64,000 nucleotides of DNA, from assembly GCF_024198255.1 (NCBI RefSeq), contig NZ_JAJVKW010000005.1:124001-188000 (forward strand), written 5' to 3'. The translations under genes and the position numbers were made by a program. Positions 27,812-37,029 of this stretch are shown here, in pieces. This stretch comes from Myxococcus guangdongensis. Lineage in GTDB: Bacteria > Myxococcota > Myxococcia > Myxococcales > Myxococcaceae. The notes under the pieces are model-generated. The model did not search any database. It was not told the origin of the DNA and saw only the letters and a list, made by a program, of their open reading frames with translations. Positions within the stretch are counted from its first letter, which is position 1. Each line of letters starts with the position of its first letter.

Positions 27812-29602
27812 TCAGCGGGCCTCCCAGCCCGCCTCTCCGCGCTGGTACTGCTGGCCCGAGGGCAGCGCGCCATAGAAGAGGAAGTCCTTCACGCCCACCA
27901 CGGACTTGCCGTCGAACAGGCCCAGCTCGCCCTTCGGTGGCAACTGGATGCCCAGCTCGGACGCCTTCAGCCGCACCTTCGCGCCCGGGGCCACGGTGAG
28001 CGCCGGGAGCACCGCGCCCATGGGGGTGTGTACCTGCGTGGGCGCGTGGTCGCTCTGCGCCAGGCTCACCCGCAGGTTGGTGGTCAGCACCATGCCCTGG
28101 AGCGACACGGCCGTGGTGCCGTGGTTGGCCACGTCCACCCAGCCCGCCACCGGGTCGAACGCGTCGAACACCAGCGTGGAGCGCTGCGCCTTGAGCCGCG
28201 CCCAGTCCTTCTCCACGAAGGCCCGACGCTCCCGGACGTAGCGCTTCATGTAGTCGCGGCTCGCGTGGAAGCGCGCGTAGTCGATGTACGGGGCCGCGCG
28301 CATGTGCTCGTCGATGAGCGCGTGCACCGCGTCGATGTACGGGTTGAGCACCTCGGGCTTGAACAGCTCGTCCAGCGCCTTCTCCAGCCGCTCGTCCAAC
28401 CGCTCGCGCAGCGCCGGGTTCATCAGCACGCGCGTGGCCAGGTTGGAGAACACGGGCAGGTAGCCCGGGTAGGACTGCGCCTCGTTCTTGCGCTGCAGGT
28501 ACATCTTCTCCGTCCACGCGTCGGACAGGGTGAAGTTGAAAAGGGGGTGGCGCATGCTGTTGGTGCTCGTGGCCATGTCGGGCACCGGGTTCAAGTACCA
28601 CCAGCGCGCGTCCACGTTGTTGAGGTCCCACGGCACGTAGGACCACTTCGCCACGGCCCGGTCGTAGATGAAGTAGCTCTCCGAGTCCTCGACGAAGTTG
28701 TTGGACATCAGCGCGTCCATCACCATGGAGCGCAGGTAGTGCTCGAGCTGCAGGTGCTTGCCCAGGCGCTCGGCGAACTCGGGCTCCGGCGAGTGGTTGA
28801 TGACGTCCATCATCGCGACGAGCGCGTCGTCCGGCTGCCGCTCGTTCGTCTTCTTCGTCCAGTTGCCCTGGTACGGCACCTTCCACGTCTTCATCTCGCA
28901 GTCCTTCCACCCGCACCGGTAGATGGTCGCGTCGTCGTCCGCGAAGGCGTGCGCCTTGAGGAAGGCCTTGTTCACCTGCTCGATCTCCAGGAACACGCCC
29001 TCGCTCTTGCCGTTGATGCTCAGCAGCACGTACGTCGCCTTGGACGCGGGCACGCGCATCGCCTCCAGCAGGTCGAAGGCCATCTTCTCCGCCAGCATGG
29101 ACGCGTCGGCGAACTCGGCCACCAGGTTGAGCGACGTGCGCCCCTCGAAGCGGGTGCCGTCCGCGAAGCTCACGTTCCAGCTCTTCTTGTCGAAGAACCG
29201 CGCGGACGCGCCGCGCAGCCGCACCTTCACCGGGTACGTCATTCCCTTGGCCTTGAAGACGGCGTCCTGCTCGGGCGTCCACACGTCCTCCGCGAACTTC
29301 TGCATCGCCTCCGGAGGGATGATGAGCTCGTACTCGGGCACGCTCGTCTGCAGCTTCGGCATCACGTAGGGCCGCTGGGCCTCGGGCGTCACCGGTGGCG
29401 GCGGTGGAGGTGGCGGCGGGGGCGGGTCCACGGGAGGCGGGTCCACCGGCGGTGGATTCGGCGTCGGGTCCACGGGCGTCGGATTCGACGGCGTCGGGTC
29501 CTCGATGACAGGGGGCGCCTGCGTCGGCGGAGACGGGGCCTCGGAACCACAAGCCCACATCCACAGCAATGGAAGACAGAGCAAGAGTCGTGAGCGAGTC
29601 AT
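27812..29602 (-). CDS. CotH-like lipoprotein with lamin-tail-like end
   Basis: 596 residues. Lipoprotein signal (LWMWACG), then a Pro-rich linker of about 50 residues (PPVDPPPVD, PPPPPPPPP), probably a spacer to the cell surface. The main domain (about 85-430) is CotH: VRLRGASARFFDKKSWNVSF, LNLVAEFADASMLAEKMAFDL, IYRCGWKDC and YVPWDLNNVD, where the last motif carries the expected Asp/Asn metal ligands of these atypical kinases. The C-terminal 130 residues look like a lamin-tail (LTD) beta-sandwich (AFDPVAGWVDVANHGTTAVSLQGM). CotH proteins phosphorylate coat proteins in Bacillus spores; a role in myxospore or surface protein modification is an inference. Confidence 0.85.
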   Translation of the reverse strand: MTRSRLLLCLPLLWMWACGSEAPSPPTQAPPVIEDPTPSNPTPVDPTPNPPPVDPPPVDPPPPPPPPPPPVTPEAQRPYVMPKLQTSVPEYELIIPPEAMQKFAEDVWTPEQDAVFKAKGMTYPVKVRLRGASARFFDKKSWNVSFADGTRFEGRTSLNLVAEFADASMLAEKMAFDLLEAMRVPASKATYVLLSINGKSEGVFLEIEQVNKAFLKAHAFADDDATIYRCGWKDCEMKTWKVPYQGNWTKKTNERQPDDALVAMMDVINHSPEPEFAERLGKHLQLEHYLRSMVMDALMSNNFVEDSESYFIYDRAVAKWSYVPWDLNNVDARWWYLNPVPDMATSTNSMRHPLFNFTLSDAWTEKMYLQRKNEAQSYPGYLPVFSNLATRVLMNPALRERLDERLEKALDELFKPEVLNPYIDAVHALIDEHMRAAPYIDYARFHASRDYMKRYVRERRAFVEKDWARLKAQRSTLVFDAFDPVAGWVDVANHGTTAVSLQGMVLTTNLRVSLAQSDHAPTQVHTPMGAVLPALTVAPGAKVRLKASELGIQLPPKGELGLFDGKSVVGVKDFLFYGALPSGQQYQRGEAGWEAR

Positions 29603-29941
29603 CGACCGGTGTTGAGCAAGGCGCGTGCCTCATGGAGGCCAAGGTGCGCTGCCCGGAAGTGGACATATCCACCGTGCCTCGGGGCCATGGGGTGGGGCAT
29701 CGATGAAAGGGATTTCCCATCCTGGTTCCATCAGTCGCCCCACCCTGGAGGGCAGCGGACCCGTCGCGCCGCGCGTCGTCTCCCAGGTGGGGTGGGAGTG
29801 GCTTGCCTCGGACGCGGGCCCGTTGCGGGGCAGGCAAGCAGTCAGGGAGGCCACTTGTGTTCCCACCCGGCGCTGTTCCCGACGCGTCGTGGCGCACCTA
29901 GCTTCATCGAGAAGAGGGGAGCGCCGCGACAGGGAGACGCG
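29603..29941. other. 339-bp gap with one long-loop inverted repeat
   Basis: No convincing gene was found here. The only structure is an inverted repeat GGGTGGGGC (29690-29698) / GCCCCACCC (29737-29745) with a 38-nt loop that itself contains AGGGATTTCCCAT. The rest should hold the two divergent promoters; no box is clear enough to name. Confidence 0.5.
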
Positions 29942-30412
29942 ATGGAGACCTGGAACCAGTCGTCTGATTCCGCCCGCAGCCACACGCCGCTGAGGGTGAA
30001 CCGTCGTATCGACGAGCACGTGGAGGGGTGCGTGCGGCACATGGCGACCCACGCCGACCGCCCGGAGATGAGCCGCTATCTCCAGAAGCTGGAGCGCGAG
30101 TGGGACCTCAACCGCGCCGTCATGGTGGGCACCGCCGTGGCTGGAGCGCTGGGCCTCTTGCTGGGCAGGCGGGACGGCGGCGGCTGGCGGTGGCTCAGCG
30201 TGGTGGCCGCCGGAGTGCTCCTCCAACATGGCACCCTGGGCTTCGGTCCCCTGTCCGCTCCCTTGCGCGCGCTGGCGGGCATCCGCACGCGCCGGGAGAT
30301 TGATTTGGAGAAGTTCGCCATCAAGGCGCTGCGCGGTGACTTCGAGCGCATCCCCAATGACGGTGGCCCCATGGCCCGCGCCAACGCGGCGCTGGTGGCC
30401 GCGCAGTCCTGA
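29942..30412 (+). CDS. Small membrane protein, DUF2892-like
   Basis: 156 residues; ATG 29942 has AGGGAG 5 nt upstream. A hydrophilic N-terminal 55 residues is helical. Two short membrane helices follow: RAVMVGTAVAGALGLLLG and WLSVVAAGVLLQHGTLGFGPL, separated by a Gly/Arg turn. This resembles the DUF2892 (YgaP-type membrane) pattern, which also ends in GF.PL. A further 50 residues at the C-terminus are cytoplasmic. Function unknown. Confidence 0.7.
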   Translation: METWNQSSDSARSHTPLRVNRRIDEHVEGCVRHMATHADRPEMSRYLQKLEREWDLNRAVMVGTAVAGALGLLLGRRDGGGWRWLSVVAAGVLLQHGTLGFGPLSAPLRALAGIRTRREIDLEKFAIKALRGDFERIPNDGGPMARANAALVAAQS

Positions 30413-30436
30413 GTCACAGGGGGCTCGGGCCGGAGT

Positions 30437-31798
30437 TCACGGCTCGATGCGCAGGATGTGGACCTGCGACTCGCGGGTGACGCCGACGAGCCTGTCTCCC
30501 ATGAAGGCCAGGTGGCGGAAGAAGTGGTTGTCGCGCACCACGCCGATGTGGGTCCCCTCGTCGTCGACGATGACGAGGTCGTTCACCCAATGGTCGGACA
30601 ACCACGTCTCGCCTGCCCGGTATGCGATGCCCGAGGCGCGGTGGGAGCCCCACTGGATGAACGGATTGGGGAGGACGCTCACCGACGCGCCCGTCGAGGG
30701 GGAGCGCCGCTCGATGTATCCCCAGCCCCGCTGTTTGATGGCGCTCGACAGCAGGTGTGTCCCGGTCCACGCGAGGTCTTCCACGGTCTCCGCGAGGAGG
30801 AACTCCTGCGTGTGAATCCCCGTGGCGGGGTCGATGCGCACGAGCTTGCGGTCATGTGCCTCCAGGTAGAGCCAGAGCGACGTACCGTCCCAGGTCAACC
30901 CCTTGGGGAGCCGGTGGTCCATGAACGTCCAGGCCTGGAGCACGGCCAGCGTCTGGGGGTCGAGTCGGGTCAGCGTGAGCCGGTCGTCGTCGTCGAAGCC
31001 GCCCAGCTCCTCTCGGTACACGAGCCAGAGGGCCTCGCCGTCGTAGGCGACGCCGTGGATGGGCTGTGGCCCCGCGAAGCCGCTCTCGGGCTGGAGCGTG
31101 TAGTGCCGGGTGAAGTGAGCCTCGTCGGCCCAAGCGAGCGTCCTCACATGGAGGATGTTGCTGGTGGTGACCGAGCCGTCGTCTCTCTCGACGTACAGGC
31201 GGAAGTAGAAGTCCGTGGCCGCCGAGACGAAGGGGGTGCCGGTGGAGATGAGACCCGCCAGATTGAAGTCCGTCCTGGCCACGTCGGTCCCCTCGTGGAT
31301 GAGCAGGCCGTTCGTCGCGCTGACCGTGGGGAAGTGCCGCAGGGCGTAGAGCTTGTATCGGAGGAAGGCGCGGTCATGGCTTCGCTGCCACGCGAGGTGC
31401 ACCGACGCGTTCGTCACCTCGAGAGGGGGCAGCAGTCGGGCGGGGCGTGCCATGTGGATGACGGCGTCTTCGCTGGGAGGCCCCTCGAAGGACTGCGTCA
31501 CCTGGGCGAACTCACCATCTTCCGTGGTGTGTCGCAGCTCGACCTGGAAAGGCCCTGAGGGGAACGACAGCGCCAGCTTGCCGTCGGAGTCCGTCTTCCC
31601 CTGGTCGACACCCTCGAGGAGGACCAGGATGCCCTCCGCGGGTTGCTCGTCGTCATAGGCCACGCGCAGCAAGGGCCGGGTCTCCGTGTCAGGGGCGCCC
31701 GGCACTTCGGGCACCGGCTGCGAGGGCGCTGGGGTGCGCTCGCAAGCCATCAACAGGCTGAGGACCAGCAATCCGAGCCACGGCTTTGCAGAAGACAT
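30437..31798 (-). CDS. Surface propeller lipoprotein, copy A
   Basis: 453 residues from ATG 31798, which has GGAGG 7 nt upstream (an in-frame start 33 nt earlier lacks the ribosome site). The signal peptide ends in lipobox LLMAC. A carboxypeptidase-regulatory-like region (QGKTDSDGKLALSFPSGPF), an FN3-like domain (LEVTNASVHLAWQRSHDRAFLRYKLYALR) and a beta-propeller with repeats such as GLTWDGTSLWLYLEAHDRKLVRIDP and GVAYDGEALWLVYREE follow. The C-terminal end LRIEP is shared with its neighbour. It is a close paralogue of the next gene and lies on the same strand. Function unknown; possibly a surface-exposed ligand binder. Confidence 0.83.
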   Translation of the reverse strand: MSSAKPWLGLLVLSLLMACERTPAPSQPVPEVPGAPDTETRPLLRVAYDDEQPAEGILVLLEGVDQGKTDSDGKLALSFPSGPFQVELRHTTEDGEFAQVTQSFEGPPSEDAVIHMARPARLLPPLEVTNASVHLAWQRSHDRAFLRYKLYALRHFPTVSATNGLLIHEGTDVARTDFNLAGLISTGTPFVSAATDFYFRLYVERDDGSVTTSNILHVRTLAWADEAHFTRHYTLQPESGFAGPQPIHGVAYDGEALWLVYREELGGFDDDDRLTLTRLDPQTLAVLQAWTFMDHRLPKGLTWDGTSLWLYLEAHDRKLVRIDPATGIHTQEFLLAETVEDLAWTGTHLLSSAIKQRGWGYIERRSPSTGASVSVLPNPFIQWGSHRASGIAYRAGETWLSDHWVNDLVIVDDEGTHIGVVRDNHFFRHLAFMGDRLVGVTRESQVHILRIEP

Positions 31799-31833
31799 GT
31801 CACGACCTCCACGCGCGAATCGCCGCGGCATGC

Positions 31834-33174
31834 TCAGGGTTCGATGCGCAGCACATGGACCTGTGACTCGTGGGTGACGCCCACCAGGCGGTCTCCCAGG
31901 AAGGCCATGGAGGCGAACGCATGGGGCGATGTCGCCACGCCGATGTGCGCTCCGGCCTCACCGATGATGACGATGGTGGCGTCGACCGGGGACGCGAGCC
32001 ACGTCTCTCCCTCACGGTGGGCGATGCCTCCCGCGCCGAGCAAGGCCCGTTGGTTGAAGGGGCTGGGCCAGGAGTCCGTAATGGCGCCCGTGACGGGGTG
32101 GACCCAGGTGACGGAGGCCGAAGGTCCGTAGGCGCTCAGCAGCAGGTGGGTGCCTGACCAGGCCAGCGAGGTCGCCGCGCTGCCCGCGACGAATTCGAAG
32201 TCACGCGCGCCAGTGGTCGGATTGAAGCGCACGAGCTTGTGGCCATTCGCTTCCAGATACAGCCAGAGTGACGTGCCGTCCCAGGTCAATCCCCGGGGAC
32301 GTCGGTTGTCCAGGAAGGACCAGGACTGGAGGACCGCCAGCGTCTGGGGGTCGAGGCGGGCCAGCGTGAGCCGGTGGAGGTTGACGCCACCACCCGATTC
32401 CTCGTGGTACAGCAACCAGAGCGCGCTGCCGTCATGGGCCACCCCACGGATGGGCAACGTCCCCGCGAAGTTGCGCTCGGGCTCGAGCGTGTAGCGCCGG
32501 GTGAAGAGGTCCTCGTTGGCCCACGCCGGCGTCTTCACATGGAGGATGTTGCTGCCGGAGAGTGAGCCGTCGTCCTTCTGGACGTAGACCCGGAAGTGCA
32601 GGTCCTGGTGGGCGGTGACGAAGGGGGTTCCGCCGAAGTACGTGTCCCCCACCGTGAAGCGCGTCTGGGCGTTGTCCGTCCCCACGAACAGGAGGACCGA
32701 GTTCGAGTCGTCGAGCGCCGATGCGTTCCGGTGCCCGTAGACCCTGTACTCACGGAAGGAGCGCTCATGGCTGCGCTGCCACTGGAGTTGTACCCGCGTG
32801 GTTGTCACCTCGAGCGGCTCGAGCAAGCGGACAGGACGTGGCAGGTGGATGGGCACGTCGTCCCATCCCTCCGGGGCGTCACCGTCCTGGTCCTGGAAGG
32901 CTCGGGTGAACGAGCCGTCCTGCCCCGTGACGCTCAACTCGATTCGGAAGGGGCCCGAAGGGAGGGTCAGCTCGAGCCTGCCGTCGGAGTCCGTCGGGCC
33001 TTGCTCGACGTCATTGACCCGCACGCTCGCGCCCGCGGCCGGCTGCCCGTCCTCGTAGGTGACCCGGATGGAGGGCCTCCGCTTCGAGGGGAGCTCTTCC
33101 GAGCTCAGGGGCGCGCCACAGGACAGCAACAGTCCGAGCCACAGGCACAGGAGCCAGGGACCGCTTCGAGCCAT
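31834..33174 (-). CDS. Surface propeller lipoprotein, copy B
   Basis: 446 residues from ATG 33174; the open frame continues upstream to 33345 but the lipoprotein signal (LGLLLSC) starts here. Same order as copy A: PTDSDGRLELTLPSGPFRIEL, an FN3-like unit (LEVTTTRVQLQWQRSHERSFREYRVYGHR), then the propeller (GVAHDGSALWLLYHEE, GLTWDGTSLWLYLEANGHKLVRFNP). Copies A and B are separated by 35 bp and may be co-transcribed. They are clearly paralogous, and their propeller and end motifs are nearly the same. Confidence 0.83.
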   Translation of the reverse strand: MARSGPWLLCLWLGLLLSCGAPLSSEELPSKRRPSIRVTYEDGQPAAGASVRVNDVEQGPTDSDGRLELTLPSGPFRIELSVTGQDGSFTRAFQDQDGDAPEGWDDVPIHLPRPVRLLEPLEVTTTRVQLQWQRSHERSFREYRVYGHRNASALDDSNSVLLFVGTDNAQTRFTVGDTYFGGTPFVTAHQDLHFRVYVQKDDGSLSGSNILHVKTPAWANEDLFTRRYTLEPERNFAGTLPIRGVAHDGSALWLLYHEESGGGVNLHRLTLARLDPQTLAVLQSWSFLDNRRPRGLTWDGTSLWLYLEANGHKLVRFNPTTGARDFEFVAGSAATSLAWSGTHLLLSAYGPSASVTWVHPVTGAITDSWPSPFNQRALLGAGGIAHREGETWLASPVDATIVIIGEAGAHIGVATSPHAFASMAFLGDRLVGVTHESQVHVLRIEP

Positions 33175-33316
33175 GGACACACCGCCGGATGACGCGAGCC
33201 GGCCGCTCGCGGGATGTCCATGATACGCAACGAACCCTGATTCCTGGTCGTGGACCCGCCCCGAAGAAGCCGGCCCCCCGCCCGCGAAGGAGTGCGAGCG
33301 GGGGCTTGGACGACGC

Positions 33317-36300
33317 TCAGTGCCGGGGCGAGGTGTAGCCGCCACCCAGTGCGGGCATCAGCGCGGGCGAGGACGGCTGCGGCGCGCCGTTCTTGGCGCC
33401 CGTGTCGGCGGTGTCGAAGAAGCCGTTGAGCCCGGCGATGCCCAGCGAGAAGTTGGTCACCCAGCCCGAGTCCGGCTTGCCCGCGGCCGCGTTGATGTCG
33501 AGCGGGCGCGCGAAGTGCAGGCGCATCAAGAGAGGCCCCAGCGACAGGTTGACGCCGATGGCGGCGTCCAGCACGCGGTGGTCCCACAAGTCGCGTGAGC
33601 CGTTGCCCACGCCGCCCACGTCGATGCCGGCCACCGCCTCCAGGTCGCTCAGGAAGGCCACCCGGATGATGTCGTTGAGCGGCAGCTGCAGCTCCAGCGT
33701 GGAGTAGACGAAGTTGCGGCCCAGGAGCCACCGCTCGTCGCCGAAGTTCACGCCGCGCAGGGTGTCGAACGAGGACAGGAAGTAGGAGCGCGCGTAGCGT
33801 CCGCCCAGCGTGGTGCCCGCGCCGCCGCGCAGGAACAGGTGCGTGCGGCCGTAGATGGGGAAGTAGCGCTCGGCGTCGACGCGCACGTTGCCGTAGGCCT
33901 CGGAGTTGAACGGCTGCACGCCCACCGTCGTCTCGAGCAGCGCGGAGCTGCCCGACAGCGGGCCCGTGGCGTAGTGGTACTTCAGGCTGTCGTAGCCGAT
34001 CTGCCCGCTCAGCTCCGTCTGGAAGCGGATGGAGCCGTTTTTCTGGTTCCACAGCGACAGGAGCTCCCGGTTGGCCTCGTTGCGGTCCGGGAAGAAGAGG
34101 CGGAACTCCGTGTCGTCGTCGAGGAAGTACTTGGTGCCACCCACGCTCAGGTCACCCTGGATGAACAGGAAGGTGCTCAGCGGGTAGCGCAGGCTGCCGA
34201 GCGCGCCGAAGTAGCGCTCCGCCGACGTGAAGAAGACGGGCAGATCATCGAACGTCTGGTCCACGCGGAAGCGCAGCGACTGGAACAGGCCGCCGCCCCA
34301 CGTCGTGCGGCGCTCGTCGTTGATGTAGAGCATGTAGCCGTCGGTGAGGTCGAAGCTGCCGTACACCGCCAGCGTGAGGATGAACTGGTGGTCGCGCATG
34401 CGGTCGCTGGCCGCGGCGAAGAGCTGACCGACGAAGCCGCCACCGCCCGCGCCGGCGAAGCCGAAGATGGGGCCGAACTCCAGGTTCTGTCGGGCGAAGG
34501 GCCGGTAGGGCGTGGCGTCCGTGAGCGGGCGCACCGCGAGCGGGTTGGGCGGCTCGGGCGGCGGCTCGGCCGGCACGTCGAGCGCGAGCATGCGCGGCGG
34601 CCGGAGCACCGCGGGCTTCCGCTCACCGGAGACGTGGAAGAGCATCCACAGGCTGCCCTCGGGACCGGGGCCCGGCTCGAACACGCCCGTCGTCAAATCC
34701 GTGCGCCGGACGATGCGGCCGTCCGCCATCAGCTCGTGCAAATCGGAGCTGCTGTTGTTGAAGGCGGTGAAGAACACGCGCCCGTCCTCCAGCGCCACCG
34801 GGTCCGCGTGGTCGCGCTCCTCGCTCGTCAGGCGCTCCACCTGGCGGGGCGCGTCCTGCTTCACGCGGAAGAGGTTGAACTTGCGGTGCGACGTCGCGTC
34901 CGACGTGAAGACGATGCCCGCCGGGCCCCACGTCACCTGACGCTCGGAGAACACGTCGTCGGTGAGCTGAAGCGGCTTGGCGTCGGGGCTCGCGTTCAGG
35001 TCGATGACGTACACATCGCGCAGGCCCTCGTCCTGGATGCCGATGAAGGCCACCCACCGGCCGTCCGGGGAGATGGCCGGCGAGTACGCGGCGAGCAACC
35101 CGTGCTTGTCGATGCGGTACGCCTTGCGATCTCCGAGCTCCAGGTTCACCGACGTGCCCACCTCGCGGTCGATGCCCGTGCGGATGGGGTTGCGGCGCAC
35201 CAGCACGTCCTGGGCGCGCTTCTCCACGGTGTGCTTGTAGTCCTGCACGTAGATGACGTCGCGCCCGGTGATCTCGGCGACGAAGGCCAGCTTGTCCTTC
35301 GACAGCGCGAAGTTGCGGCCGGAGATGGGGTGCAGCGACTCCACGCCCGGCATGCCGTCGCTGGCCACCCGCACGTTCTTGTCCGGCGCGCGCGGGTCCA
35401 TCATGTACAGCCGGCTCTCGCCCGTCTCCGGGACGATGGTGCGCATGGCCAGCACCGTGCCGTCCGGAGAGCTGGCGAACGCGGTGATGTAGCCGGGCGC
35501 CTTGTCGAGCAGATCCAACGCGGGCGCGGACTGCTCCGAGCCCAGGTACGTCTTGTACGCGCGCCGCTTCAGCCAGTTCTCGAACCGCGCCGACAGCCGC
35601 TTCGGGTCATCGCCCGTCAGCCGCTCCAGCAGCTCCTCGAACTTGAGCGACGGCGTGTCCTTGGCGCCGCCCACCAGCCGGGGCGAGTCCTCCAGCACGC
35701 GCTGGATGAAGCCCTTGCCGTACTCCTCCTCGAGGAAGGCCACGCGCACCTGGCCGACCTTGTAGATCCACAGGTAGCCGTAGGGCCCGGGGGAGAAGAA
35801 GTCGAGGAACGCGTAGCCCTTGTAGAGGTCCGGGTTCACGAGCAGGTCTCGCACCAGCATCTCCGCCTCGGGGTCCATGCCCCGCTTGGCGTAGAACTCG
35901 GCGGTACCTTCGATGAACCACAGGGGGATGGACTGCAGCGGCTCGCCGAACACCTTCGCCTGCTGCGTCACGGTGCGCACCTTCTGGATGGTGAACTGGT
36001 GCGCGAGCTCGTGCGTGCTGACCTCCTCGAAGAGCCGGTGGTCACCCAGGTACGGCAGGGTGAGTTTCAGGTCACCCTCGGTGCTGGTGACACCCAGGGT
36101 GCCCTCGGACAGCGGGAAGAGGTTGGTCTGCAGGAACTCCTGGTAGCTGCTGTAGAGGATGTACGGGAAGGTCTCCGTGGGGACGTACTGGAACGTGTCC
36201 ACCAGGTAGCGGTAGGCCTCCTCGATGAGGGGCGCGGCGCGCTCGGCGACGATGCGCTCACGCTCGTAGAAATAGAAGCGCACCCCGCCGGCCTTCGCCC

Positions 36301-36847
36301 CCAGCGACCTCGCGTAGGTGTAGTTGAAGCCGCCATCCGGTGAGCCGCCCAGCGCGGGGCCCCCCAACGCGGGCGCGCCGAGCGCGGTGCCTCCGTCGGG
36401 GTCGCCGAGCGCGGCGGTGCTCAGCGGGGTGCCGCCGTCCTCGTTGGCGGCGACGGCGGCCGGGGGCGGCGGAGTCCCTGCGTCCTCGGTCTGCACGAGC
36501 TCGGGGGCGGGGCTGGGCGACAGCGTGGTGGACGGTTCGGTCGGCGCGGCCGCGCCCGAGGGCGGGGATTTCGGATCTCCGGCCTCGGTATGGGTGGCGG
36601 GCGTGCCCGGGTTGGCGCCTCCCTGGACTCCGGGGGGCTGCTCATGGGCCGTCCTGTCCGGAGGCTTGGCCTCTTCGCCGGTGGCCTGGGGGCCGACGAG
36701 GATGTCGACGTGCCGCCACTCGAACTCGTAGCTGTTCACCGGCGTCTTGCCCGGGCGACGAGGCACGACGAAGACCTGGGCCAGCGCCAGCTCCGGGAGG
36801 AGCAGGGCCAGCGCGGCGGCAGCGAGGAGACGGGGGTTCACGAACAC
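33317..36847 (-). CDS. Protease-like / beta-propeller / outer-membrane barrel protein
   Basis: 1176 residues with a signal peptide (ALLLPELALAQ). A Pro/Gly/Ala/Thr-rich linker (24-170) comes first. Residues 180-430 look like a gluzincin (peptidase MA-like) domain: His279-Glu280-x-x-His283 in THELAHQFT and Glu313 in WFIEGTAEF, the usual zinc ligands plus catalytic Glu. A TolB-like WD40-type propeller follows (AYSPAISPDGRWVAFIGIQ, VTWGPAGIVFTSDA, ...). The last 370 residues are barrel-like, with alternating aromatic strands (LTLAVYGSFDLTDGYMLYINDERRTTWGGG). It probably sits in the outer membrane with protease and propeller on one side. A perfect inverted repeat lies 39 bp upstream of the start. 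Confidence 0.85.
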   Translation of the reverse strand: MFVNPRLLAAAALALLLPELALAQVFVVPRRPGKTPVNSYEFEWRHVDILVGPQATGEEAKPPDRTAHEQPPGVQGGANPGTPATHTEAGDPKSPPSGAAAPTEPSTTLSPSPAPELVQTEDAGTPPPPAAVAANEDGGTPLSTAALGDPDGGTALGAPALGGPALGGSPDGGFNYTYARSLGAKAGGVRFYFYERERIVAERAAPLIEEAYRYLVDTFQYVPTETFPYILYSSYQEFLQTNLFPLSEGTLGVTSTEGDLKLTLPYLGDHRLFEEVSTHELAHQFTIQKVRTVTQQAKVFGEPLQSIPLWFIEGTAEFYAKRGMDPEAEMLVRDLLVNPDLYKGYAFLDFFSPGPYGYLWIYKVGQVRVAFLEEEYGKGFIQRVLEDSPRLVGGAKDTPSLKFEELLERLTGDDPKRLSARFENWLKRRAYKTYLGSEQSAPALDLLDKAPGYITAFASSPDGTVLAMRTIVPETGESRLYMMDPRAPDKNVRVASDGMPGVESLHPISGRNFALSKDKLAFVAEITGRDVIYVQDYKHTVEKRAQDVLVRRNPIRTGIDREVGTSVNLELGDRKAYRIDKHGLLAAYSPAISPDGRWVAFIGIQDEGLRDVYVIDLNASPDAKPLQLTDDVFSERQVTWGPAGIVFTSDATSHRKFNLFRVKQDAPRQVERLTSEERDHADPVALEDGRVFFTAFNNSSSDLHELMADGRIVRRTDLTTGVFEPGPGPEGSLWMLFHVSGERKPAVLRPPRMLALDVPAEPPPEPPNPLAVRPLTDATPYRPFARQNLEFGPIFGFAGAGGGGFVGQLFAAASDRMRDHQFILTLAVYGSFDLTDGYMLYINDERRTTWGGGLFQSLRFRVDQTFDDLPVFFTSAERYFGALGSLRYPLSTFLFIQGDLSVGGTKYFLDDDTEFRLFFPDRNEANRELLSLWNQKNGSIRFQTELSGQIGYDSLKYHYATGPLSGSSALLETTVGVQPFNSEAYGNVRVDAERYFPIYGRTHLFLRGGAGTTLGGRYARSYFLSSFDTLRGVNFGDERWLLGRNFVYSTLELQLPLNDIIRVAFLSDLEAVAGIDVGGVGNGSRDLWDHRVLDAAIGVNLSLGPLLMRLHFARPLDINAAAGKPDSGWVTNFSLGIAGLNGFFDTADTGAKNGAPQPSSPALMPALGGGYTSPRH

Positions 36848-36885
36848 CTCTTGGGTGGGGTACTGGCGAGACAGGGCTTCCTGGG

Positions 36886-36909
36886 AGGCTCGCTCTCAGG
36901 AGCGAGCCT
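36886..36909. repeat. Perfect 10+10 bp palindrome before the protease/barrel gene
   Basis: AGGCTCGCTC / GAGCGAGCCT with a 4-nt loop, in the leader or promoter region of the minus-strand gene. The flanking 36909-36945 is AT-rich (tatacaagg, tttatttctttccg), the likely promoter region. It may be an operator or a 5'-end stem-loop. Confidence 0.6.
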
Positions 36910-37029
36910 ATACAAGGGCCTCGTTTATTTCTTTCCGTTTACTTGCCCGGCGGCGGGCGTCCCGCATCCCTGGGGGAGAGTGAGGGAGGGGCTTTCGTTG
37001 TGTGGCATGGCCCGGTATGCATACGGGTC

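Noticed and set aside
33839..36343. 834-residue plus-strand frame opposite the protease/barrel gene
   Set aside because: Antisense shadow with no recognisable motif.
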